This document shows positions 1 through 5,391 of a DNA stretch of 11,550 nt, piece after piece. The stretch comes from Candidatus Moraniibacteriota bacterium. GTDB taxonomy: Bacteria; Patescibacteriota; Minisyncoccia; Moranbacterales; GCA-2747515. The stretch covers positions 1 to 11,550 of the forward strand of contig JAUVJK010000027.1 of the NCBI GenBank assembly GCA_030592425.1, written 5' to 3'. The notes beneath the pieces are model-generated. The model had not been told where the DNA came from. It did not search any database and was given only the letters and a program-made list of their open reading frames with translations. The position numbers were made by a program, and so were the translations under genes. Numbering within the stretch: position 1 is the first letter of the stretch; each line of letters opens with the position of its first letter.

Positions 1-1
1 G

Positions 2-634
2 GCGCTAGGCCTTATGAGTAGTAAGATTACGCTAGAACATGCTCGCTGGGATTATACTGCCTTGTCTAAAGGCCTTACTGACACTTCAGGTGTTGAGGCT
101 CCGAAATTTGACAAGCAGGCTGTTGCAGCTGTTGTTGCGCGGAAACAGCAGCAGGGTACTCTTTCTGAAGGTGAACTATTTCGCTTTGAAGTCTATTTCA
201 AGCCTAATCAAAACACCTTTCCATCAACGATGTACGAAGACTCTTTCAAACGGGTCATCGATATGGCATCAACTTACGGCGGAGCTCTAATTACGATCGA
301 AGGCCATAGTGATCCACTTGGATATCTGAAACAGCAAAAGAAGGGTGAATCTCAGATCGTTCTGAAGCGCACTCGTCAGTCTGCACGCAATCTAAGTATT
401 ACTCGTGCCAATGCAGTGCGTGATAGCATTGTAGGATTTGCAACTGGTGAAGGTGTGACACTTGATGTCACGCAGTTTGCCATTGTAGGCCATGGCTTCG
501 AAAGTCCTTCATCTGGCATGTGTGGACAAAATCCATGTGCGCCAAAGACAGAACAGGAATGGCTGAACAATATGCGGGTGGTCTTTAGGATCATCCAAGT
601 AGAAGCTGAATCTTCTGTGTTCTCACCACTATAA
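2..634 (+). CDS. OmpA-like peptidoglycan-binding domain protein (5' partial)
   Basis: The frame is open from the first bases of the window, and the first ATG (position 14) gives a 206-residue protein with no signal peptide, so the real start probably lies upstream. Numbered from that ATG, residues about 57-195 match the OmpA C-terminal fold: a FEVYF strand, the GHSD motif (97-100), the LSITRANAV helix (127-135), a GHG turn (159-161) and a closing NMRVVFRI strand. This domain normally binds peptidoglycan non-covalently. The loop between GHSD and the RANAV helix is longer than usual and basic, and C170 and C175 could form a disulfide. The stop lies 15 bases before the VWA lipoprotein gene, so the two are probably co-transcribed and act together at the cell envelope. 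Domain call is firm; the exact role is unknown. Confidence 0.82.
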   Translation, partial: ALGLMSSKITLEHARWDYTALSKGLTDTSGVEAPKFDKQAVAAVVARKQQQGTLSEGELFRFEVYFKPNQNTFPSTMYEDSFKRVIDMASTYGGALITIEGHSDPLGYLKQQKKGESQIVLKRTRQSARNLSITRANAVRDSIVGFATGEGVTLDVTQFAIVGHGFESPSSGMCGQNPCAPKTEQEWLNNMRVVFRIIQVEAESSVFSPL

Positions 635-649
635 AGAGGGAGGAATGTA

Positions 650-1435
650 ATGAAACACTTTAACAAAGTACTCCCTACCATTTTGTTTGGTGGAATTCTG
701 ATGATCATGTTCACAGGGTGTGATACTGGTCATCCGACACAGGTAAACAAGCAGTTTGCCAATGGAGGAATTGATTCTGATGGAATCACTCAAGAAAAGG
801 TATTACCCACTTCATGGCCTCCAGCAGTCCCAGAGGATAAATCTATGGGTGTCGCGCCAGATCTTTTGGCGAAGAACTTTATGGTTGTCCTCGATGACTC
901 AGGAAGTATGGATAGTGGGAAGTGTTCTGGTAATGCTTCGGATAAATTGACCGCTGCAAAAAAGGCAATGACAGAATTTTCAAAGTCAGTGCCTGAAAAT
1001 GCTAATCTTGGGTTAGTTTTATTCAAGGGTGGGGTTATTGTTCCGCTCGCTGGTAATGCTAAAGCAGCTTTTGAAAGTGGTGTGCACAGTGCTTCTGCTG
1101 GTGGGTCAACGCCTCTCAATGGTGCAGTGAACGCAGCTTATGAAGCGCTGACGATTCAGGGTATTAAACAGTTAGGGTATGGTGAATATCATATCGTCGT
1201 CGTTACAGATGGCGGGGCAGATAATGCTACTGAACTCAAAACTACAGTGAATTGGATTTCTGCAAATACGCCCATTATTGTTCAAACGATAGGGTTCTGT
1301 ATCGGCGAAGGACATTCACTCAATCAGCCAGGTAAAACGATCTACCGGGTAGCAGACAATCCGCAGGAATTGCGTGATGGTCTCACATCTGTTCTGGCTG
1401 AATCTACGGCATTTGATGTAGCTGACTTCGAGTAA
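650..1435 (+). CDS. von Willebrand factor A domain lipoprotein
   Basis: A 261-residue predicted surface lipoprotein. The start is set by a strong ribosome site (GAGGGAGGA, 636-644) six bases before ATG. Residues 1-24 form a lipoprotein signal: basic KHFNK, a hydrophobic stretch, and the lipobox FTGC with the lipidated cysteine at 24. After a linker of about 50 residues, the VWA domain spans about 76-250. It has an intact metal-ion-dependent adhesion site: DxSxS in LDDSGSMD (D82, S84, S86), a threonine in GGSTPL (T154) and TDGG (D187). VWA domains usually bind protein ligands through this Mg2+ site. C92 and C217 are extra cysteines. The gene follows the OmpA-like gene by 15 bases and is followed by a terminator, so it is the last gene of that operon. 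The ligand is unknown. Confidence 0.88.
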   Translation: MKHFNKVLPTILFGGILMIMFTGCDTGHPTQVNKQFANGGIDSDGITQEKVLPTSWPPAVPEDKSMGVAPDLLAKNFMVVLDDSGSMDSGKCSGNASDKLTAAKKAMTEFSKSVPENANLGLVLFKGGVIVPLAGNAKAAFESGVHSASAGGSTPLNGAVNAAYEALTIQGIKQLGYGEYHIVVVTDGGADNATELKTTVNWISANTPIIVQTIGFCIGEGHSLNQPGKTIYRVADNPQELRDGLTSVLAESTAFDVADFE

Positions 1436-1473
1436 AGGACTCGTTATGAGCAAGGAAGCTTAATAGTATGCAG

Positions 1474-1507
1474 GAGCGTTTTGATAAAATTATCAGGCGC
1501 TCTTTTT
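1474..1507 (+). terminator. Rho-independent terminator of the OmpA/VWA operon
   Basis: GAGCG (1474-1478) pairs with CGCTC (1498-1502), and an inner TGATAA/TTATCA stem (1482-1487 with 1490-1495) continues the hairpin after a small internal loop. Five T residues follow (1503-1507). It ends two bases before the -35 box of the pilin promoter, a very compact arrangement. Confidence 0.8.
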
Positions 1508-1508
1508 C

Positions 1509-1538
1509 TTGACAAATGTGGTTATTTGATGCTATTGT
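1509..1538 (+). promoter_or_regulatory. sigma70-type promoter of the pilin gene
   Basis: TTGACA (1509-1514) matches the -35 consensus. After 18 bases comes TATTGT (1533-1538) preceded by TGC, an extended -10 arrangement. The expected transcription start is near 1545, giving a leader of about 50 bases with a good ribosome site before ATG 1595. The small lipoprotein gene at 9677 has the same GCTATTGT -10 region. Confidence 0.65.
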
Positions 1539-1594
1539 CAATTGTCTTGATCATTTACAATTCATTTCACAATAGACGCAAAGAGGAGATTTTT

Positions 1595-1939
1595 ATGAAA
1601 AATATCACTGGTTTTACACTGATCGAACTGATGATCGTTATTGCTTCTATTGCTATTTTTACAGCAATTGCAATTCCTGCTTATGAAAAGTCTCTTGAAC
1701 GGGCTACTGAGCAGACTGGTCCAGATGGTAAATTTATTCCATTTTATCACGTCGATATGTTGAAATATGTCAAAAAGATGCGCCCAGATCTTTATGATCT
1801 TATCGGACCGGACTGTGGCCCAATAATGTACTCTCGTTTTCGTCATTGTAGCGTCTCTGGCGTTCAGGAATCTGATGGATCAAGAGCAATCGTTTATGCG
1901 AAGTGTGAGACTCAAAGATCGCATAGAGGTTGTTATTAG
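1595..1939 (+). CDS. type IV pilin-like protein (short prepilin)
   Basis: The start at 1595 is chosen over an upstream in-frame ATG (1481) because AAGAGGAG (1581-1588) lies just before it and because it yields a classic prepilin N-terminus. The product has 114 residues. MKNITG is a short basic leader, the prepilin peptidase cut falls between G6 and F7, and FTLIELMIVIASIAIF has the conserved glutamate at mature position 5 followed by a hydrophobic assembly helix ending near Y30. The rest is only about 84 residues, smaller than most major pilins, with four cysteines in the last 41 residues (C74, C85, C104, C113) that could form two disulfides. It has its own promoter and terminator, so it is monocistronic. 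It may be a minor pilin or pseudopilin of a pilus or competence system; no pilus assembly genes are in the window. Confidence 0.85.
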   Translation: MKNITGFTLIELMIVIASIAIFTAIAIPAYEKSLERATEQTGPDGKFIPFYHVDMLKYVKKMRPDLYDLIGPDCGPIMYSRFRHCSVSGVQESDGSRAIVYAKCETQRSHRGCY

Positions 1940-2012
1940 AGCCTTAAATATTCCTTGGCGATAGTGTTCATATGCACAAAGACTACATATTGTTGCGTTA
2001 CAAGAAAACAAT

Positions 2013-2040
2013 GACTTATTGATCACAATGAGTCTTTTTT
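2013..2040 (+). terminator. Rho-independent terminator after the pilin gene
   Basis: GACTTATTG (2013-2021) pairs with CAATGAGTC (2026-2034), nine pairs with one G-T wobble, around an ATCA loop. Six T residues follow at 2035-2040. It lies about 75 bases after the pilin stop codon. Confidence 0.85.
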
Positions 2041-2209
2041 AATAACCTCTAGAAGTATATGTAGTATGTTATATGTGATGCATTTAGGTATCAGACAGTG
2101 AGATCATCTGCCCTTTTTGATGATGAATACGTGACAGCATAGCTGTTGATTGGTTAGATGAACTGCACAAAATTGTGTAAATCGTTGTTTAAAAAGTGGT
2201 ACTTCATAG

Positions 2210-2237
2210 TTAACAACGTCAACTTCTTTGCTATAAA
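2210..2237 (+). promoter_or_regulatory. predicted promoter in the pilin-rluD gap, with overlapping inverted repeat
   Basis: TTAACA (2210-2215) and TATAAA (2232-2237) each match consensus at five of six positions and are 16 bases apart. TGC directly before the -10 box makes it an extended -10, as at the pilin and lipoprotein promoters. The -35 box is inside the right arm of an inverted repeat (arms 2183-2192 and 2210-2218), an arrangement that suits an operator. Expected start is near 2244. Confidence 0.5.
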
Positions 2238-2243
2238 TAGTGA

Positions 2244-2328
2244 TTGAGATTGGACTTAGAATGTAGTATACAATGATATCAGATCAAAATTGATCTATTG
2301 GCGGTGGATAATTTTCAGCGCCCTTTTT
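2244..2328 (+). ncRNA. candidate small RNA of about 85 nt
   Basis: This segment starts at the expected start point of the 2210-2237 promoter and ends at a Rho-independent terminator. It has no open frame longer than a few codons. It would fold into a perfect 7-bp hairpin (AGATCAA/TTGATCT, 2281-2296) followed by the terminator stem. I do not recognise the family. It could also be a leader of nothing now present, or a convergent transcript that limits read-through from rluD. Function unknown; existence is inferred from signals only. Confidence 0.4.
2300..2328 (+). terminator. Rho-independent terminator facing rluD
   Basis: GGCG (2300-2303) pairs with CGCC (2319-2322); after one G/G mismatch, TGGA (2305-2308) pairs with TTCA (2314-2317) including a wobble. 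CTTTTT follows (2323-2328). The T-run is on the plus strand only, so it stops plus-strand transcripts and is not an obvious rluD terminator. Confidence 0.6.
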
Positions 2329-2331
2329 ATT

Positions 2332-3321
2332 TTACACACTTTTTAGTGAATCGGTATATGTATTAAAGAATTCTGGGAGGGGGATTTCATAGTTGTATTT
2401 TTTCTCATGCAAGATAAAAGCGAGTTTTGTGGCATGGAGTAGAAATGTATGCGGCTCACTATCTGGAAGGGACTCAAAGAACTGAAGATTACTATCGTAT
2501 TGATTTTTTGTGCAATATTTTGTATCACCGACGAGAGGATGTTGGATATGTGCAAAGTGTACGCGGATCTGATGCATACGACCTGTTTTTGGTTGCACTT
2601 CTACAATCGAAATAATTTCATCTGATGCATTCTTTGTCATTTGCAAAGAAAGCTTCTCCACAACTTTATAATGCGTGAGGGCATCTTTGGCATCACCGCC
2701 AAATTTTCCAAGAGCTACCTTTTGTTTTGTGTACGATTTCGCGCGCGCAATTGGCGCTTCAATAATACCTTCTTCTTTATCAAAAGAGCCCCAGACAAGT
2801 GCTGTGTATGTTTTTTGGATCTTACGCATTTTAAAAGCCTCCTTAAGTGTCTCGTATGTTTGCTGATCCTTTGCGATGACCATGAGTCCGGATGTATCTT
2901 TGTCGAGGCGGTGCATGATACCAGGGCGCAGCCGATCATCACCAACATTTTTGATTGCGGGGTAATATGCAAGTAAGCTATTTGTAAGCGTGTCAGTTTC
3001 TCGACGTGTACTTGGATGAACTTGCAAACCTGATGGTTTATTAATAACAAGGAAATGGTCATTTTCTTCTATAATATCAAGTCGAATGTCCTTATTGGGG
3101 GTCAGTTCTTGTTCTTGTACAGCGTCAATATGCGTAATCGTGATTGTATCGTCAGTGTGGATCTTATAGTGTGGCTTTACCACTGCTTCATTTACGAGGA
3201 TATCGCCAGCTTTAATAGCGCGAATAATGTCACCACGTGAACGATTATCGATTTTTCTTGCAAGAAAGGTATCAAGGCGAGATGTGCCGTCCTCCTCTGT
3301 GATTGTAATTTCATTTTCCAT
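2332..3321 (-). CDS. rluD: RluA/RluD-family RNA pseudouridine synthase
   Basis: A 329-residue enzyme that converts uridine to pseudouridine in RNA; RluD relatives act on helix 69 of 23S rRNA. Residues about 13-68 are an S4 RNA-binding domain (SRLDTFLARKI, then AGDILVNEAVVKPHYKI). The catalytic domain follows with INKPSGLQVHPS (93-104), motif II HRLDKDTSGL (137-146, catalytic Asp140) and motif III GRMHQIRVHFAHIQHPLVGD (247-266), all intact. Length is normal for the family. The start ATG abuts an in-frame plus-strand ATG back to back (CATATG at 3319-3324), so rluD and the folate gene are divergent with almost no space. No ribosome site is evident upstream, so the message may be leaderless or nearly so. 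The exact target among RluA, RluC or RluD types cannot be told from sequence alone. Confidence 0.9.
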   Translation of the reverse strand: MENEITITEEDGTSRLDTFLARKIDNRSRGDIIRAIKAGDILVNEAVVKPHYKIHTDDTITITHIDAVQEQELTPNKDIRLDIIEENDHFLVINKPSGLQVHPSTRRETDTLTNSLLAYYPAIKNVGDDRLRPGIMHRLDKDTSGLMVIAKDQQTYETLKEAFKMRKIQKTYTALVWGSFDKEEGIIEAPIARAKSYTKQKVALGKFGGDAKDALTHYKVVEKLSLQMTKNASDEIISIVEVQPKTGRMHQIRVHFAHIQHPLVGDTKYCTKNQYDSNLQFFESLPDSEPHTFLLHATKLAFILHEKKYNYEIPLPEFFNTYTDSLKSV

Positions 3322-3369
3322 ATGATAAGACTAGCGCAGAAACCAAAAAAAATCTACTATAAAGAGCAT

Positions 3370-3924
3370 ATGAGCAAAGAAAAGGAATGTTTGCGACAGC
3401 AACAACTTGAAAAAATGAAGCGTCACAAAATAGTAGCCTCTATAGAGGCCTCTAAAATGATTATTGCACGATTACTGTTTCTGCCGGAGATGCAAAATGC
3501 GAGGAATATTTTTGTGTACGTTTCGATGCGCACAGAAGTATCGACAGATGATTTGATCATGACCCTTTTGAAGCAAAGAAAAACTGTTTGTGTTCCGAAG
3601 GTTCTGAAGATTGGTACGATGATTCCTGTTGCGATACATTCTCTCAAGGAGCTCTCAGTAGGTCGATATGGTTTTCGTGAGCCGCGGACACAAGAGCCAT
3701 TTGAAAAAGAGATCGATCTGGTAATCGTGCCAGGTCTCGCATTTGATCAGCGGGGAAACCGACTTGGATATGGTGGCGGGTACTATGATCGTTATTTTGG
3801 GAATGGATTACCTATGACTTCTGTGGGTTTGGCATTTGATTGGCAAATTCTTTCTGAAGTGCCGACGGAATCACATGATCATCAGTTGGATATCATTTTG
3901 ACAGAAAGTCAGGTGCACAGATAG
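3370..3924 (+). CDS. 5-formyltetrahydrofolate cyclo-ligase
   Basis: The enzyme uses ATP to turn 5-formyltetrahydrofolate into 5,10-methenyltetrahydrofolate, recycling a folate storage form into one-carbon metabolism. The family signature is clear: PGLAFDQRGNRLGYGGGYYDRY (nucleotide and phosphate loop, in the second half) and the terminal HDHQLDIILTE. Starting at ATG 3370 gives 184 residues, a normal family length, with the expected early basic LRQQQLEKMKRHK region. A longer form from ATG 3322 would add 16 residues that look unrelated. The 3370 start has a TATAAA box ending six bases upstream (3358-3363) and only a weak AAAGAG (3361-3366), which would fit a leaderless transcript. E. coli calls this gene ygfA or fau. 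It is divergent from rluD and followed by the DnaA-box region. Confidence 0.88.
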   Translation: MSKEKECLRQQQLEKMKRHKIVASIEASKMIIARLLFLPEMQNARNIFVYVSMRTEVSTDDLIMTLLKQRKTVCVPKVLKIGTMIPVAIHSLKELSVGRYGFREPRTQEPFEKEIDLVIVPGLAFDQRGNRLGYGGGYYDRYFGNGLPMTSVGLAFDWQILSEVPTESHDHQLDIILTESQVHR

Positions 3925-3927
3925 ACT

Positions 3928-3959
3928 TTCTACACAGCATTTCCACAATGTTATCCACA
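3928..3959 (+). promoter_or_regulatory. three in-phase DnaA-box-like sites
   Basis: TTATCCACA (3951-3959) is the perfect DnaA 9-mer. Two more sites in the same orientation, TTCTACACA (3928-3936) and ATTTCCACA (3939-3947), each differ from TTWTNCACA at one position. Their starts are 11 and 12 bases apart, about one helical turn, so DnaA could bind side by side. The array lies just upstream of the ahpC-sod-nrdAB block. It could control those genes or be part of a replication-related region; no dnaA, dnaN or parA gene is nearby. Confidence 0.5.
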
Positions 3960-3971
3960 GATTATGAAAAA

Positions 3972-4010
3972 ACACTACATAGTGTGTGTTAGTATGTTGT
4001 GAAAGCACAA
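3972..4010 (+). promoter_or_regulatory. two inverted repeats upstream of the ahpC promoter
   Basis: ACACTA-CA-TAGTGT (3972-3985) and TTGTG-AAAG-CACAA (3997-4010) are perfect inverted repeats whose centres are 25 bases apart, both upstream of the -35 box at 4020. They look like binding sites for dimeric regulators. The first resembles the NrdR box (ACAC...GTGT) but its core is two bases shorter. The regulator is not identified. Confidence 0.4.
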
Positions 4011-4019
4011 TTAGTGGTA

Positions 4020-4048
4020 TTGACGTTGTGTGATGCAAAATGTATGCT
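4020..4048 (+). promoter_or_regulatory. sigma70-type promoter of the ahpC-sod operon
   Basis: TTGACG (4020-4025), 17-base spacer, TATGCT (4043-4048). Expected start near 4055, giving a leader of about 24 bases with no Shine-Dalgarno motif. A second weaker hexamer, TAAAAT (4067-4072), ends six bases before ATG and could give a leaderless message. Confidence 0.5.
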
Positions 4049-4078
4049 AGGGAAGCGTTAAGCAATTAAAATAATTTT

Positions 4079-4708
4079 ATGGCTGCGAAAAAGAAATCGC
4101 AAGATATTGAAGAATTCATGTTTGATGAATATATCGGTAATGCACTACCAATGATCGGGGAACAAGTAACAGACCGAGAATTTGAGATTTATCACAAAGA
4201 AAAGTTTTCTAATGCTAAACTCTCAAATTATCGCGGTAAATGGCTTGTTCTTTTCTTTTATCCAAAAGATTTTACTTATATTTGCCCAACAGAACTTGAG
4301 GATATGCAAGAGCACTATGCACAATTGAAAAAAATGGGTGTGGAAGTGGTAAGTGTCTCTACTGATACAGTTGTTGTTCATAAAGCATGGCATGATAACT
4401 CAGAGGCAATTGGAAAGATCACATTCCCAATGGCAGCGGATCCAACGGGGACATTGAGTCGCGATTTTGGTGTGCATATTGAAGCAGAAGGTGTAACGCA
4501 TCGAGGGACGTTCATCATTAACCCAAAGGGAGAACTTGTAGCATATGAAGTTCATAATGATGATATTGGACGTAATGTAGATGAGCTTGTGCGAAAGATC
4601 CAAGCTGCACAATTCGTTGCAACGCACAAAGGAAAAGTCTGTCCTGCAAAATGGACACCAGGCGCGGCAACTTTAAAACCAGGTATTGACCTTGTCGGGA
4701 AGATCTAA
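4079..4708 (+). CDS. ahpC: typical 2-Cys peroxiredoxin (AhpC/Prx1 family)
   Basis: A 209-residue cytoplasmic peroxidase that reduces hydrogen peroxide and organic peroxides. The active site FYPKDFTYICPTE is intact, with peroxidatic Cys69, Thr66 and the supporting Arg142 (HRGTFII). The resolving cysteine is Cys188 in GKVCPAKWTPG, so it is the typical 2-Cys type that forms a disulfide between subunits. The C-terminal tail after Cys188 is about 20 residues and ends LVGKI. There is an unusual N-terminal extension of about 18 residues (basic AAKKKSQD then acidic) before the thioredoxin-like core. No ahpF or thioredoxin gene is in the window, so its reductant is unknown. The superoxide dismutase gene starts 17 bases after the stop, so the two form an operon that detoxifies superoxide and then peroxide. 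Confidence 0.93.
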   Translation: MAAKKKSQDIEEFMFDEYIGNALPMIGEQVTDREFEIYHKEKFSNAKLSNYRGKWLVLFFYPKDFTYICPTELEDMQEHYAQLKKMGVEVVSVSTDTVVVHKAWHDNSEAIGKITFPMAADPTGTLSRDFGVHIEAEGVTHRGTFIINPKGELVAYEVHNDDIGRNVDELVRKIQAAQFVATHKGKVCPAKWTPGAATLKPGIDLVGKI

Positions 4709-4725
4709 AGAAATAAAAAGAATTT

Positions 4726-5304
4726 ATGTACGAAGCACAAAATTTTGAAAACTTGATTGGGACAGATGGCTTTAGTGATCAACTATTGAAGAATCACTTT
4801 GGATTGTATGATGGCTATGTAGCCAATACGAATGCCCTAATGGAGCAACTGAAGACAATCGAAAAGGGGACACCGCAATTTGCTGAGTTGCGACGTCGCT
4901 TTGGCTGGGAATGGAATGGTATGCGTTTGCATGAGTTGTACTTTGGGAATTTGACAAGTGAACCACAAGGTACGTTTGATGCGGATAGTGCGTTGGGCAA
5001 AAAGATAGCAACACACTTTGGGAGTGTTGACGCATGGCAAGAAGATTTTCTTGCAACCGGTGCAATGCGTGGTATCGGATGGGTCATTCTCGCTTATGAC
5101 GCGTCTGGTGATGAAATGTTCAATCTTTGGATTGGTGAACATGATCTTGGTCACCTCGCTGGAGCGACGCCACTTCTGGTTATGGATGTATTTGAACATG
5201 CATTTGTACTTGACTATGGTACTGATCGAGCGAGTTATCTCGGTGCATTCATCGCTGCACTTGATTGGAATGTCGTGAGTACACGATTCTTACAAGAAAA
5301 ATAA
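4726..5304 (+). CDS. sodB: Fe/Mn-family superoxide dismutase
   Basis: A 192-residue enzyme turning superoxide into oxygen and hydrogen peroxide, which the adjacent peroxiredoxin can remove. The four expected metal ligands are present: His24 (KNHFGLYDGYV), His69 (MRLHELYFGN), Asp154 and His158 (MDVFEHAF). Tyr31 is the likely second-shell tyrosine. The loop between His24 and Tyr31 is one residue shorter than in the E. coli enzymes and lacks their HH pair. The position four before His69 is Gly65, as in Mn enzymes, and the Gln146 position appears to be His139 (GEHDLGH), so metal preference is uncertain and it may be cambialistic. There is no signal peptide, so it acts in the cytoplasm. No clear ribosome site precedes the ATG. 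The gene symbol is a family label; sodA is equally possible. Confidence 0.9.
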   Translation: MYEAQNFENLIGTDGFSDQLLKNHFGLYDGYVANTNALMEQLKTIEKGTPQFAELRRRFGWEWNGMRLHELYFGNLTSEPQGTFDADSALGKKIATHFGSVDAWQEDFLATGAMRGIGWVILAYDASGDEMFNLWIGEHDLGHLAGATPLLVMDVFEHAFVLDYGTDRASYLGAFIAALDWNVVSTRFLQEK

Positions 5305-5349
5305 GGAGAGATTCTCTATAAATAAAGATAAATAATTGCATAAGTGGGG

Positions 5350-5370
5350 GCAGTGCAGGGATGCACATGC
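5350..5370 (+). promoter_or_regulatory. hairpin with GNRA tetraloop in the nrdA leader
   Basis: GCAGTGCA (5350-5357) pairs with TGCAC and TGC (5362-5366 and 5368-5370), eight base pairs with one bulged A (5367) and a GGGA loop, which fits the GNRA class. It ends 21 bases before the nrdA ATG, in the 87-bp gap after sod. The gap also has AGAGA-T-TCTCT (5307-5317) but no T-run. It could be a structured leader that affects nrdA translation or stability. Confidence 0.45.
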
Positions 5371-5391
5371 TTGTTCTTATGCGCCATAAAT

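Larger units (their letters stand above)
2041..2331. other. 290-bp gap without an ORF, rich in palindromes
   Basis: No credible protein-coding frame is visible on either strand. The stretch contains ATCATC/GATGAT (2103-2125 region), CACAA-AA-TTGTG (2166-2177), an imperfect inverted repeat CGTTGTTTAA/TTAACAACG (2183-2192 and 2210-2218), AGATCAA-AA-TTGATCT (2281-2296), a plus-strand promoter and a plus-strand terminator. The last elements are described separately as a candidate small RNA gene. No plus-strand gene lies downstream that these signals could serve, because rluD converges here. Confidence 0.7.

Noticed and set aside
1446..1463. Five-codon ORF (ATG AGC AAG GAA GCT TAA) after the VWA gene, with AAGGA upstream
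   Set aside because: Too short to support as a gene; likely chance in a leader to the terminator.
2641..2976. Plus-strand reading frame opposite rluD
   Set aside because: Antisense shadow of a gene with intact catalytic motifs; no ribosome site or family resemblance.
5344..5391. GTG start extending NrdA by 16 residues
   Set aside because: The extra residues are unrelated to the ATP-cone and would run through the leader hairpin; ATG 5392 fits the family start.
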